Assembly: GCF_000430785.1 (NCBI RefSeq)
Contig: NZ_AUMR01000019.1
Location: 30,840-94,839, forward strand
Source: Ectobacillus panaciterrae DSM 19096
GTDB lineage: Bacteria > Bacillota > Bacilli > Bacillales > Bacillaceae_G
Reading direction: 5' to 3'
Length of the DNA stretch: 64,000 bases
Below, piece after piece: positions 44,005-52,148 of this stretch. Numbering within the stretch: the stretch's first letter is position 1; each line of letters opens with the position of its first letter. The notes under the pieces are model-generated. The model was not told the origin of the DNA, made no database searches, and worked only from the letters and a program-made list of their open reading frames with translations. Position numbers and translations under genes: made by a program.

Positions 44005-44124
44005 AGAGGTCAGGAAGTTGTAGCCGCCACGCATGAATACATCACGTTTTATAACCAGGAGCGAATCCAAATAAAATTACAAAACCTAAGCCCTGTACAA
44101 TACAGGACTCAAGTTGGTGCATAG
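44005..44124 (+). pseudogene. C-terminal relic of an IS3-family transposase (OrfB)
   Basis: The frame RGQEVVAATHEYITFYNQER continues IQIKLQNLSPVQYRTQ and stops at 44122-44124. YNxERxQxKLxxLSPVxYR is the classical end of IS3-group integrase-type transposases. The following TTTTTTAACACTGTC and CTTGACAGGG (44138-44162) resemble an IS3/IS150-type terminal repeat. The rest of the element is gone. Confidence 0.7.
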
Positions 44125-44167
44125 CTCAATAAGGCTTTTTTAACACTGTCTACTTGACAGGGATATG

Positions 44168-44333
44168 TTCAAATTATAATTTTGATATTTCCATGTGCGA
44201 TGTGCAACCAAAAGGGAGTATGGCATGCTTCTTCTCTCTAGTTTACCTTTGCATAAACCAAAGGTTTGAGCACTTCTGCACGTCTTTTAATCTCTCCCCA
44301 CTATCAACGTTTTTTTATTCACTTGTATATAGT
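44168..44333 (+). repeat. MITE-like interspersed repeat, copy C
   Basis: This copy matches D and A over CCATGTGCGATGTGCAACCA, GCATGCTTCTTCTCTCT and CTTCTGCACGTC, and ends TATTCACTTGTATATAGTG. It lacks the GCCGGATG segment (deleted to TTTTAATC). It begins a few bases after the IS3 relic end. Confidence 0.75.
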
Positions 44334-44382
44334 GAACTTTAATATTAAAAATGTTAATTGTAAAAGGCTAAATAATCATCTA

Positions 44383-44685
44383 TCATTTCATTTGTTCGTT
44401 TTCTCCTGCATGAGGGTGGGGCGGAAGAACATCCTGTCCGCCAATTTTCCAAAGATGCTCCGGTTCTTGCTTGTCATCGTTGTTATCATCATTTTGATTT
44501 CCAGTGTTCCATAATGTATTTTGCATATAAGCTTTGGTTGGGGAACGATCGCCGTTTGAAATATTGCTTCCTTGTGCATGCGTGACAGCGTTTTGCTTAC
44601 TATGAAACGCAGGTCCAATATTTAAAGAAGCGTTGCTAGCCATCGTATTAATTTTAATGGACTGAATATTAATTACGTATGACAC
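44383..44685 (-). CDS. GerPA/GerPF-like spore protein
   Basis: The N-terminal ~50 of 100 residues follow the GerPA/GerPF pattern (IQSIKINTMASNASLNIGPAFH). The tail is rich in Asn/Asp and His. GerP proteins help small germinants cross the spore coat in Bacillus. The GTG start at 44685 is preceded by AGGTGAAGGAAC. No gerP operon surrounds it, so it is a stand-alone relative. Confidence 0.65.
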   Translation of the reverse strand: MSYVINIQSIKINTMASNASLNIGPAFHSKQNAVTHAQGSNISNGDRSPTKAYMQNTLWNTGNQNDDNNDDKQEPEHLWKIGGQDVLPPHPHAGENEQMK

Positions 44686-45061
44686 GTTCCTTCACCTCTC
44701 CTCACGATAGCTATTTACAGTGTATGTGCTCCGTCTAGAAAACGTTAATAAAGAGGCAGAACTAAACATTCCTTTATCCGCACAAGTTGAGCAATTATTT
44801 GAATTCCTCTTCTTCAAAATTCACGACAAATCCTGCAAATCCATTTCCCATCACGACTTCAAAAAAGCTAATGACCGTTTCATATTTTTGCAATGTCATG
44901 CAATAAAATAATATACAACACTTATCTAATCACACACCTTTAATTATGTAAAAATAATATCTACATTACTTTAAGAGAAATATAATGCAGGAAAATGATA
45001 TATAAATACATCTTAATTTTCCGACATATCATGCTCGTTTCTTATGTCGAATTTTCAAATT
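44686..45061. other. AT-rich intergenic stretch
   Basis: About 375 bp upstream of the GerP-like gene. A 63-codon frame at 44720 looks protein-like but lacks a ribosome site. Near 45010 the sequence TTTTCCGACATATC echoes the left edge of repeat copies E and F. Nothing else is recognised. Confidence 0.4.
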
Positions 45062-45251
45062 GAACTTATATATGAGTGAATTATAAATTCGATATGCCCA
45101 TGTGCTATGTGCAACCAAAAGGGAGTATTGCATGCTTCTTCTCTCTGGTTTACCCTTACATGAACCAAAGGTTTGCCCGCTTCTGCACGTCGCCGGATGA
45201 TCTTTCCCCACTATAAAAAGATGCTTTTTTCATTCACTTGTATATATAGTT
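45062..45251 (+). repeat. MITE-like interspersed repeat, copy D
   Basis: About 190 bp from CTTATATATGAGTGAATTAT to TTCACTTGTATATATAGTTT. These ends form imperfect terminal inverted repeats. The core is nearly identical to copies A and B. Confidence 0.85.
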
Positions 45252-45394
45252 TTCATTCACATTGTCATATATATTAAAAAATTTATATTTTGAACTCTCA
45301 CTATGCGCATCAATGTATAAAATAAGAGATTTGATTAATCTCTATCATTGCGAATTGCACAGTTCGCTTCCTTTCGTTTCGTTATAGTAAATAT

Positions 45395-45431
45395 GAAAAA
45401 GGCGTCCCTCTTAGCCGGAACGCCTTTTCTC
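45395..45431 (-). terminator. Terminator of the amino-acid-binding protein gene
   Basis: AAAAGGCGT pairs with ACGCCTTTT; T-rich on both strands. Confidence 0.75.
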
Positions 45432-46637
45432 TTACTTGCTCACTTCCCCTTGCTGTCTACCAGGGTATGCACCGTTTTCAAATTTGTAAATGTACACTTT
45501 TGCGTTCTTATTGTCGCCCTTCTCATCAAAGCTTACTTTTGTAATGACGCCATCATATTCCTTCACGCCGCGTACGGCATCGCGCACTTGCTCGCGCGTC
45601 GGCATTTTGCCGCCGTTTTTCTTAACAGCATCTTTAATGCCTTGCAAAATGATGCCCGCAGAATCATAGCCGTATGCAGAGTATGCTTCAGTGTCTTTAT
45701 TAAACTTTTTCTTGTATTCATCCATGAAGGCTTTGCCTTTATCCGTTGTGCTAGGAGACGTCGCAACTGTTGTATAATACGTATCTTTTAAAGCATCCTT
45801 CGCTACTTCAGCCATCGTCGGAGAGTCAATTCCGTCGCCGCCCATAATCGGCACGTTTATGCCTTTTTCACGAGCTTGCTTCACTAAAATGCTGCCTTCT
45901 GCATAAAGACCGCCGAAGTATACAAGGTCTGGCTTCTTGGACAACACTTGGTTCAGCACGCCGTTAAAGTCCTTTTCACCGCTCGTAATCCCTTCGTACG
46001 CCACTACTTTTGCGCCAATCTTTTCAGCTTCCTTCTTGAAAGCGTCTGCAAGTCCTTGGCCGTAAGCTGTTTTATCTTGAATGACAAAAATATTTTTTGC
46101 TTTCAGCGTATCAACCGCATATTTCGCTGCCGCAGGTCCTTGGAAGTCATCGCGCGCTACGAGGCGAGCCACTGACTTTAAGCCGCGCTCTGTTAAATCA
46201 ACAGCTGTGCTCGACGGAGAAACCATCACCAGACTTTGCTTCTCATACGTTTCAGACGCCGCGATGGACACGCCGGACATTAAGTGGCCGACTACGCCAA
46301 GAACAGCTTTATCCGCACCGATTGTTTGTGCATTCGCCACCCCTTTTTTCGGATCCCCTTGATCATCGTAAGGTACAAACTGTAAATCAAAGCCAAGCTT
46401 TTTAAACTCTTCTTTTTGTTTCTCAACCGCCAGCTGCGCCCCGAGCTTCATAGATTCACCGAAGGAAGCGGAGCCGCCAGAAAGCGGAGATTGGGAAACA
46501 ATCTTAATTACTTTGCTATCACTCTTTGGTTCACTTGTAGTCGTTGTGCTCGTTTTTTCACTGCTGCCGCATCCCGCTAACAGACTGCTCATCAGCACCC
46601 CTGCCAGAAGCATCGACAACCCTTTTTTCTTCTTCAT
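45432..46637 (-). CDS. Branched-chain-amino-acid-type ABC substrate-binding lipoprotein
   Basis: This 401-residue protein has a lipoprotein signal ending in LLAGC, followed by the LivJ/LivK-like fold of type I periplasmic-binding proteins (VSQSPLSGGSASFGESMKLG, GVVGHLMSGVSIAAS, YSAYGYDSAGI). It binds an amino acid such as leucine, isoleucine or valine for a Liv-type importer. No livHMGF genes are next to it. The ATG at 46637 follows GGGGGGTACAG. Ligand specificity cannot be read. Confidence 0.88.
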   Translation of the reverse strand: MKKKKGLSMLLAGVLMSSLLAGCGSSEKTSTTTTSEPKSDSKVIKIVSQSPLSGGSASFGESMKLGAQLAVEKQKEEFKKLGFDLQFVPYDDQGDPKKGVANAQTIGADKAVLGVVGHLMSGVSIAASETYEKQSLVMVSPSSTAVDLTERGLKSVARLVARDDFQGPAAAKYAVDTLKAKNIFVIQDKTAYGQGLADAFKKEAEKIGAKVVAYEGITSGEKDFNGVLNQVLSKKPDLVYFGGLYAEGSILVKQAREKGINVPIMGGDGIDSPTMAEVAKDALKDTYYTTVATSPSTTDKGKAFMDEYKKKFNKDTEAYSAYGYDSAGIILQGIKDAVKKNGGKMPTREQVRDAVRGVKEYDGVITKVSFDEKGDNKNAKVYIYKFENGAYPGRQQGEVSK

Positions 46638-46912
46638 TTCTGTACCCCCCAATAATCCAAGAATATTATTCTGAATATTTTAAATATTACATTATCGAAT
46701 CGATTAAGACAAGAGGTAACAAAATCTTATTTTTCGACACATTTGTAAAATAATTCTAAAACCAAAACCGGCTCGTTCAGGCACAGAACCTAAGGTTCTT
46801 TCCTCAAGAAAGGAGCTTTTTGCCAATGCATCGGGGAAGGCTATTTTGGCATTGGAAGCTGGCCGGTGGAGCTAGACATCTCGAAAAGCGCAATCCGCTC
46901 GCTCAAGTGCAG
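46638..46912. other. Intergenic stretch with several inverted repeats
   Basis: Contains the liv-type promoter region and, at 46786-46860, GAACCTAAGGTTC, then CTTTCCTCAAGAAAGGAGCT with T5, then CCAATGC and GCATTGG 18 nt apart. Downstream, 46862-46911 is a G/C-richer unit (GCCGGTGGAGCTAGACATCT and on). No gene is recognised. The hairpins may be terminator remnants or a small structured RNA. Confidence 0.4.
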
Positions 46913-46945
46913 AAAAAAACAGGAGGGGATATCCCCTCCTGTTTT
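46913..46945 (-). terminator. Terminator of the ABC-F gene
   Basis: ACAGGAGGGG pairs perfectly with CCCCTCCTGT around ATAT, with seven A/T on both sides. Confidence 0.85.
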
Positions 46946-48563
46946 ATGCGTACATTTCCTCTACGCGCTTTTGCAATTCATCGTTTTCAAGATACTCATC
47001 GTATGTTGTTTGTTTATCTATTACACCTTTTGGCGTAATTTCGATAATGCGGTTTGCAATCGTTTCTACGAACTGATGGTCATGAGATGTGAACAGAATT
47101 GTGCCTTTAAAAGCCATCAAACCGTTGTTCAGCGCTGTAATAGATTCCAAGTCCAAGTGGTTCGTCGGCTCGTCGAACAACAGAACGTTCGCGCCGCTCA
47201 GCATCATTTTAGAAAGCATGCAGCGCACTTTTTCGCCTCCGGACAGAACGCTCGCTTTTTTCAATACCTCTTCACCAGAGAACAGCATTCTTCCTAAGAA
47301 GCCGCGCAAGAAGCTTTCGGACTCGTCTTGTGGTGAGAATTGACGAAGCCACTCTACAAGCGTAAAATCGCTGTTTTCAAAGTAAGCGGAGTTGTCTTTC
47401 GGGAAGTATGCCTGAGACGTCGTTACACCCCATTTATACGTTCCGCTGTCGGGTTCCATTTCACCTGATAAAATTTTAAATAATGTTGTGCTCGCCGCTT
47501 CGTTTCGGCCGACAAACGCGATTTTATCGCCTTTGTTTACTGTGAAGCTCACATTATCCAGTACTTTTTCGCCATCGATCGTCTTCGTTAAGCCTTCTAC
47601 ACGAAGCAAGTCGTTGCCTACTTCACGGTTTGGCGTGAAGCCTACGAACGGGTAGCGGCGGGAAGACGGGCGAATATCATCAAGCGTGATTTTATCCAAT
47701 AGCTTCTTACGAGATGTCGCCTGCTTTGCTTTGGAAGCATTGGAGCTGAATCGCGCGATAAAGCCTTGTAATTCTTTGATTTTCTCTTCTTTCTTCTTGT
47801 TCGCGTCCTGCGTCAGCTTTAATGCAAGCTGGCTGGACTCGTACCAGAAGTCATAGTTCCCCACATAAATTTGAATGCGGGCGAAATCAAGATCCGCCAT
47901 ATGCGTACACACTTTATTCAAGAAGTGGCGGTCATGGGATACTACGATAACAGTATTTTCAAAGTTCAATAAGAAGTTTTCTAACCAACGGATGGCTTTA
48001 ATGTCCAAATGGTTCGTCGGCTCATCTAGAAGAAGGATGTCCGGCTTGCCGAATAGAGCCTGCGCCAAGAGCACCTTCACCTTTTCTCCGCCAGTCAATT
48101 CAGACAGCTTCTTATAATGAAGATCTTCCTCAATGCCAAGACCTTTTAAAAGAATCGCCGCATCAGCTTCCGCTTCCCAACCGTTCATTTCCGCGAATTC
48201 GCCTTCCAATTCAGCAGCGCGCATGCCGTCTTCATCCGTGAAGTCTTCTTTCATATAAATCGCATCTTTTTCCTGCATGACTTGGTATAAGCGGGCATGC
48301 CCCATAATAACAGTCTTTAATACTTCAAACTCTTCATACTCGAAGTGGTTCTGTTTTAATACTGCAAGACGCTCGCCGGGCGTAATGATTACATCACCTG
48401 TATTTGGCTCGATTTCACCGGATAAAATCTTCAAAAACGTAGATTTTCCGGCACCGTTCGCACCAATCAAACCGTAGCAGTTACCAGGCGTAAATTTGAT
48501 ATTTACATCTTCAAATAACTTTCGGTCACCATATCTTAAACTTACACTGCTTACTTGAATCAA
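46944..48563 (-). CDS. ABC-F family ATPase (YkpA/YbiT-like)
   Basis: This 539-residue cytosolic protein has two ABC domains without membrane segments, joined by a charged linker (~245-300). Domain 1 has Walker A GANGAGKST (34-42) and LLLDEPTNHLD. Domain 2 has LSGGE and LLFDEPTNHLD, but its P-loop reads GRNEAASTT (352-360), with Ser358 in place of the usual Lys. ABC-F proteins act on ribosomes as translation factors or antibiotic protectors. Start is TTG at 48563 with GGAGG at 9 nt. Overall similarity points to the YbiT/YkpA group. Confidence 0.88.
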   Translation of the reverse strand: MIQVSSVSLRYGDRKLFEDVNIKFTPGNCYGLIGANGAGKSTFLKILSGEIEPNTGDVIITPGERLAVLKQNHFEYEEFEVLKTVIMGHARLYQVMQEKDAIYMKEDFTDEDGMRAAELEGEFAEMNGWEAEADAAILLKGLGIEEDLHYKKLSELTGGEKVKVLLAQALFGKPDILLLDEPTNHLDIKAIRWLENFLLNFENTVIVVSHDRHFLNKVCTHMADLDFARIQIYVGNYDFWYESSQLALKLTQDANKKKEEKIKELQGFIARFSSNASKAKQATSRKKLLDKITLDDIRPSSRRYPFVGFTPNREVGNDLLRVEGLTKTIDGEKVLDNVSFTVNKGDKIAFVGRNEAASTTLFKILSGEMEPDSGTYKWGVTTSQAYFPKDNSAYFENSDFTLVEWLRQFSPQDESESFLRGFLGRMLFSGEEVLKKASVLSGGEKVRCMLSKMMLSGANVLLFDEPTNHLDLESITALNNGLMAFKGTILFTSHDHQFVETIANRIIEITPKGVIDKQTTYDEYLENDELQKRVEEMYA

Positions 48564-48648
48564 TGTTTATTTCCTCCAAACCTTTTGGTATATACATGCA
48601 TTTTACTATAACATGTATAGGAGCGAGAAGGAAGTATTAAGGGCGGAT

Positions 48649-48717
48649 ATGCCTGCAAGAGCACTCATTATTTTTATGGCGGTGCTAATTACGATCGCCA
48701 TTCCGCTGTTTACATGA
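48649..48717 (+). CDS. Hydrophobic micropeptide (22 aa)
   Basis: The frame MPARALIIFMAVLITIAIPL ends FT and stops at 48715-48717. It is one membrane helix. AAGGG lies 5 nt before the ATG, and a clear terminator follows within 5 bp of the stop. This gene-sized ribosome-site-to-terminator layout is the main support. It is divergent from the ABC-F gene. Function unknown. Confidence 0.5.
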   Translation: MPARALIIFMAVLITIAIPLFT

Positions 48718-48721
48718 GTAC

Positions 48722-48761
48722 ATGAAAAAAGGCATTCATACATGATGTATAAATACCTTTT
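48722..48761 (+). terminator. Terminator after the micropeptide
   Basis: AAAAAAGGcATTcATACA pairs with TGTATAAATaCCTTTT, followed by TTTTC. Confidence 0.65.
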
Positions 48762-48843
48762 CAAATCCTATTCACTGTCCAATTCTTCATTCTCCAGCAC
48801 CTTTGCCAATTCATATGAAACCAACGATCAGAAAAAAAACGAT

Positions 48844-49047
48844 TTACATATTCAAAGATTGAAAAAATTCACCTAAGCTGATTCCCAGTGCCAGGCAAAT
48901 CTTCTGCAAGGACGTAATTGTGGCGCCCCGCTGCCCGCGTTCTACCATTCCGATAAAGTTTTTATGCAGGTTGGATTGTTCCGCAAGATCAGCCTGCGAC
49001 AGTCCGTTTCTGATTCTTTTGGTTTTAATCGTACTCCCAATTTTCAT
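48844..49047 (-). CDS. XRE-family DNA-binding protein
   Basis: This is a single helix-turn-helix domain of 67 residues: IGSTIKTKRIRNGLSQADLAE, then NLHKNFIGMVERG with the recognition helix, and ALGISLGEFF. The ATG at 49047 fits the family start; the frame extends 15 codons further up to an ATG at 49092. Proteins of this size resemble small repressors such as SinR-like or phage-type regulators. No obvious target operator was found. Confidence 0.75.
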   Translation of the reverse strand: MKIGSTIKTKRIRNGLSQADLAEQSNLHKNFIGMVERGQRGATITSLQKICLALGISLGEFFQSLNM

Positions 49048-49432
49048 CAATAATTGCTCTTCTGTGTGCACTTTGATCACCCGAACATACATATTCTTAA
49101 AAGCTGTAAAAGTGTGAAACCCACTGTTTGAACTTCTCCCGGTTTATCCTTTTACATTTTACCCCGGTTACTTCCCCATTTCTGTGAGAAAATGAACTGT
49201 CAGAGAAAATTTCGAAGCACTTTCTCCCGCTCTCATTCCATCATTTTCTAAGTTAATAATATATCAAACTCTTTTTTATTTAACAATATATAAGCTTACA
49301 TTTTATAAAAAATCTGTATTCAAAATATTTCCACACATCCTATTGACGTAATTTCAGAGTAATATCTCCTCCTCTCATCAAAAATGGAAAACCTGCTTCG
49401 CAAGCAGTGTATTAATCATTATTATACGTCAC
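49048..49432. other. AT-rich intergenic stretch
   Basis: About 385 bp, very AT-rich between 49240 and 49330, presumably holding the XRE promoter. No gene, repeat or RNA was recognised. Confidence 0.4.
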
Positions 49433-49958
49433 TTATAATAAAAAAACCTGCCATTCTTTCACTAAAGAAATAAATTTTTCTTCTGTATCAGAATTATTTG
49501 CATTTTTATGGACCTGACTGTTCTTTTGAAAAGAAAAAATTACATACTCATCTTTATTTTTTATACCGCTGCCGACTATATCTGTCAACGGATTTTTTAA
49601 CATGCCTGCATTCCAATGCTTGCGGCGTCTGTAACAAAAAAAGTCTTCTTTAGGAATATGTTTTAGCTGGAAGCTACTTATTTCATAAACCATTTGGTAT
49701 AAGTCTACGGTAATGGATGCGTAGGTTCCCTGCTGCTGAATTCCTTTATATATAGGGTCTATGCTGTCATGAAGCTCCAATAGCTCGTCTCATCCTGCCA
49801 AACCGCCAAAATACACGCTTCATTCGGATCATGACAATTCCATCCTCCAATTTGCATAAACCGGGCACTTCCGTTAATCTGCTCCAGCCTTGCTGGGCTT
49901 GGCTAAATTGTTCCTTTTTCTCCTCTTCCGCCTGACAGATCATCCATTTTAGAAGCAA
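49433..49958 (-). pseudogene. DUF4937-like gene with two frameshifts
   Basis: Three successive frames give one coherent protein. From the TTG at 49958 (after GGAGGAAGGGGG) comes LLKWMICQAEEEKKEQFSQA. In the next frame MQIGGWNCHDPNEACILAVW follows, and in a third ELHDSIDPIYKGIQQQGTYA to the stop at 49433. Together they match the antibiotic-monooxygenase-like DUF4937 pattern (GGWN, AC-ILAFW). Breaks lie near 49858 and 49775. The gene is non-functional as read, unless these are sequence errors. Confidence 0.65.
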
Positions 49959-50104
49959 CCCCCTTCCTCCTTCAGCACTCCGTCTCACTATTTTTTAAAT
50001 ATCTCTCTAATATCTACGTCAACCCGTTCGGATACACTGTCTTCCTTTCACTAAAAAACTCCTCCATATGCACCACACCGCTTTTGTGATTTTTTCTTCT
50101 CCCG

Positions 50105-50302
50105 TTACAGTGAATTCTTCTTTTTCATACAATCACTAAAACGCAGCACATATAACTGTGTAATCTCGTGTCCTACCTCCTCTTCCACAGTAAATATATT
50201 TTCCACACATGCAAGATAAGAAACAATCTGAACCTCTGCCCGAAGCTTTTCCTGAAATTCTCTTATAATACTATCCTCTGACTTCTCTCCTCTCTGAGAC
50301 AT
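50105..50302 (-). pseudogene. Truncated NUDIX-hydrolase fragment
   Basis: The 65-residue frame contains GEKSEDSIIREFQEKLRAEV, a degraded Nudix box. The expected REFxEELG reads REFQEKLR, so a catalytic Glu and the Gly are changed. A family-like ENIFTVEEEVGHEITQLY follows. The N-terminal strand and the C-terminal half of a normal ~150-residue Nudix domain are missing. It is a remnant, probably not active. Confidence 0.6.
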
Positions 50303-50363
50303 GGCAAGGAGTCATACTGAAACGACTCCTTGTCATGTCTCTTTAAGAGAAATCGTATTGAAA

Positions 50364-51059
50364 TTATTTTATTTCAACCAGCTTGCTTGCACGTCGCGCG
50401 ACCTCTCGGATGATTTGCTTAGCAGTCTCTTCCTTGCTTGAACATTCCACAACGTGGCCTTCCCGGTCCATGATGTAGTGTACAGCCGCATGGGTGTATA
50501 AAGAATCCGATGAGTTGGCAACCATCATTTCAGCACCTGAGCTTTCCATTCTGACGGCCGCTCTTTGCAACAGCGTTTTCTGATCTACATCGCTTTCCAG
50601 CTTAAAACCGACTAACAGTGTGTCAGGGCTCCAGCTTTTAATTTGATTAATGACCTTCGGTGTTTTTTTGAAATGAATGATCGGCGGATTATCGCTTGAT
50701 ATTTTCCCATTATGCGATATAACCTCACCGTCTTGCGTCAGCATCTTGTCCACAATCCAATCTGAACCAGCCGCTGCCATAATCACCACATCAATTTGCT
50801 CATTTGTGAGGATTTCTTTCATTTTTTCCTGCAAATCCAAAATTCCTTCAAAGCTGCACAATTGTAAAGCAGAACCTTCTGTGAAAGAAGGCTTCTGTGC
50901 AAAATATCCATGTAAATATATAACAGACGCACCTTGAGACAACGCTTCTTCTGCCATAAGGCGGCCGATTGTTCCCTTCGCCATGTTCGTATGCCCTCGG
51001 ACATTGTCCCATTTTTCCAAGCATCCGCCGCTCGTAATTAACACCTTTTTCCCCTTCAT
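50364..51059 (-). CDS. Phosphopantothenate-cysteine ligase-like protein (CoaB domain)
   Basis: This 231-residue protein corresponds to the CoaB half of bifunctional Dfp. It has GKKVLITSGGCLEKWDNVR, the dinucleotide-type start, VIMAAAGSDW, and LLVGFKLESD with the CTP-site region. CoaB joins 4'-phosphopantothenate to cysteine in CoA synthesis; stand-alone forms occur in some Firmicutes. Several consensus positions differ (for example the usual PVRxITN), so it may be a diverged paralogue. ATG 51059 is preferred by spacing from AAAGGGTGAT. Confidence 0.7.
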   Translation of the reverse strand: MKGKKVLITSGGCLEKWDNVRGHTNMAKGTIGRLMAEEALSQGASVIYLHGYFAQKPSFTEGSALQLCSFEGILDLQEKMKEILTNEQIDVVIMAAAGSDWIVDKMLTQDGEVISHNGKISSDNPPIIHFKKTPKVINQIKSWSPDTLLVGFKLESDVDQKTLLQRAAVRMESSGAEMMVANSSDSLYTHAAVHYIMDREGHVVECSSKEETAKQIIREVARRASKLVEIK

Positions 51060-51180
51060 GTTCATCACCCTTTTTCCTTTATTCGTATAGGCTGCATTAT
51101 GACATATGTATTGCTACCTATATATTACGAGAAAAATCAAAATCTTTGTATATAGTAAGTGAATTTTTATTTGTCATAAA

Positions 51181-51236
51181 TTAGGCGAGAATACCCCCAC
51201 TTCAGGAGCGGAAGCGAGTAAGTGGGGGAGGTTCAT
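51181..51236. repeat. IS605-like right-end hairpin relic 2
   Basis: TTAGGCGAGAATACCCCCAC, TTCAGGAGCGGAAGCGAGTA and AGTGGGGGAGGTTCAT form a strong hairpin (CCCCCACTT/AAGTGGGGG). It matches the relic at 38557 in order and spacing. No tnpB is adjacent. Confidence 0.6.
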
Positions 51237-51260
51237 CTGCCCAGGCCTTCTTTCTTCTGT

Positions 51261-51431
51261 TCAATCATTCTGTTCCGCATTGCTTTGCTTCGTAGCTCCC
51301 GCAAAAACCCATCCTTTTTCATGAACAAACTGCGTGAAGGCCAGCAGAAACTCCTCGTGTGCTACTGCGCCGGTTTCCTCATTAGACAGAACCATGCCTT
51401 CAATCTCAACACCAGTCTTATTTTGCCTCAT
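51261..51431 (-). CDS. Small hypothetical protein (56 aa)
   Basis: The frame MRQNKTGVEIEGMVLSNEET continues with HEEFLLAFTQFVHEKGWVFA and ends NAEQND. AAAGGA lies 9 nt before the ATG. Acidic and soluble, with no recognised family. Codon use is like that of its neighbours. Confidence 0.55.
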   Translation of the reverse strand: MRQNKTGVEIEGMVLSNEETGAVAHEEFLLAFTQFVHEKGWVFAGATKQSNAEQND

Positions 51432-51590
51432 GACGTTACGTCCTTTCTGTTTTTTCTTATTATGTGCAAAACTGGACAGAAAACCATCATATACATACGA
51501 GATGGCAGTTCAATTCCGCAAGTTTAATCATTTTTTTATGGCAGCACGCTGCTATAATGGAGGAAATGCAGAAAAAAGGGAGTGGCGTTT

Positions 51591-52112
51591 TTGTTACGTA
51601 AAACGGCTGGATTTTTATGTGCAGTATGCTTAGTAACGCAATTTGGTTGTTTTTCCAATACAGTAAATGAAATTAAAACGATGAAAGACGACATTACAAG
51701 CAAAGTCCAAGATGTAAAGGATACAGTCGGCAACAGCGTAGGTTCACTGGATCAAGTAAACGGAAAGCTTGTCAATGCAGCAGGGTCAATCATTACTGCC
51801 TTAAAAGAAATGAATCTAGATATAAGCTTTAAAGAAAACGGGATTGGCTTTACTAACAATAAAGATATAAGCGGCACAATCGGCCTTAACGGAAACACAC
51901 TGTTCCTTCAAGTTGATTCCACTTCAAAGGATGCAAAAACGGTGCAAACCATCGCGCGCATTTGTACAGTATTTTCTTCTGAAAACACCATTGAAAGCCG
52001 TTTGAATGCGGCAATTGATAAGAATAAAAAGCAATATATACAGCTGTCCAATGGCTATATTCAAACGGACGGGAGTAAAGTTTCCGTTTATTTGGAAAAT
52101 CCAATACAATAA
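51591..52112 (+). CDS. Putative secreted/lipoprotein (173 aa)
   Basis: The N-terminus LLRKTAGFLCAVCLVTQFGC is a short basic-hydrophobic signal ending in Cys. The residues before the Cys (Q-F-G) are not a textbook lipobox, so lipid attachment is uncertain. The body has a predicted amphipathic stretch (NEIKTMKDDITSKVQDVKDT) and a beta-rich end. The TTG at 51591 has AAAAGGGAG 8 nt upstream, and a TATAAT box lies at 51554. Family not recognised. Confidence 0.65.
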   Translation: MLRKTAGFLCAVCLVTQFGCFSNTVNEIKTMKDDITSKVQDVKDTVGNSVGSLDQVNGKLVNAAGSIITALKEMNLDISFKENGIGFTNNKDISGTIGLNGNTLFLQVDSTSKDAKTVQTIARICTVFSSENTIESRLNAAIDKNKKQYIQLSNGYIQTDGSKVSVYLENPIQ

Positions 52113-52143
52113 AAGGCACAGCAGCTCGTTGCTGTGCCTTTCC
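52111..52143. terminator. Bidirectional terminator
   Basis: AAAGGCACAGCA pairs with TGCTGTGCCTTT around 6 nt. It sits between two convergent genes. Confidence 0.85.
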
Positions 52144-52148
52144 ATTTT

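Noticed and set aside
44720..44911. 63-codon plus-strand frame with protein-like composition
   Set aside because: No ribosome site, no family resemblance, and it lies in an AT-rich promoter region.
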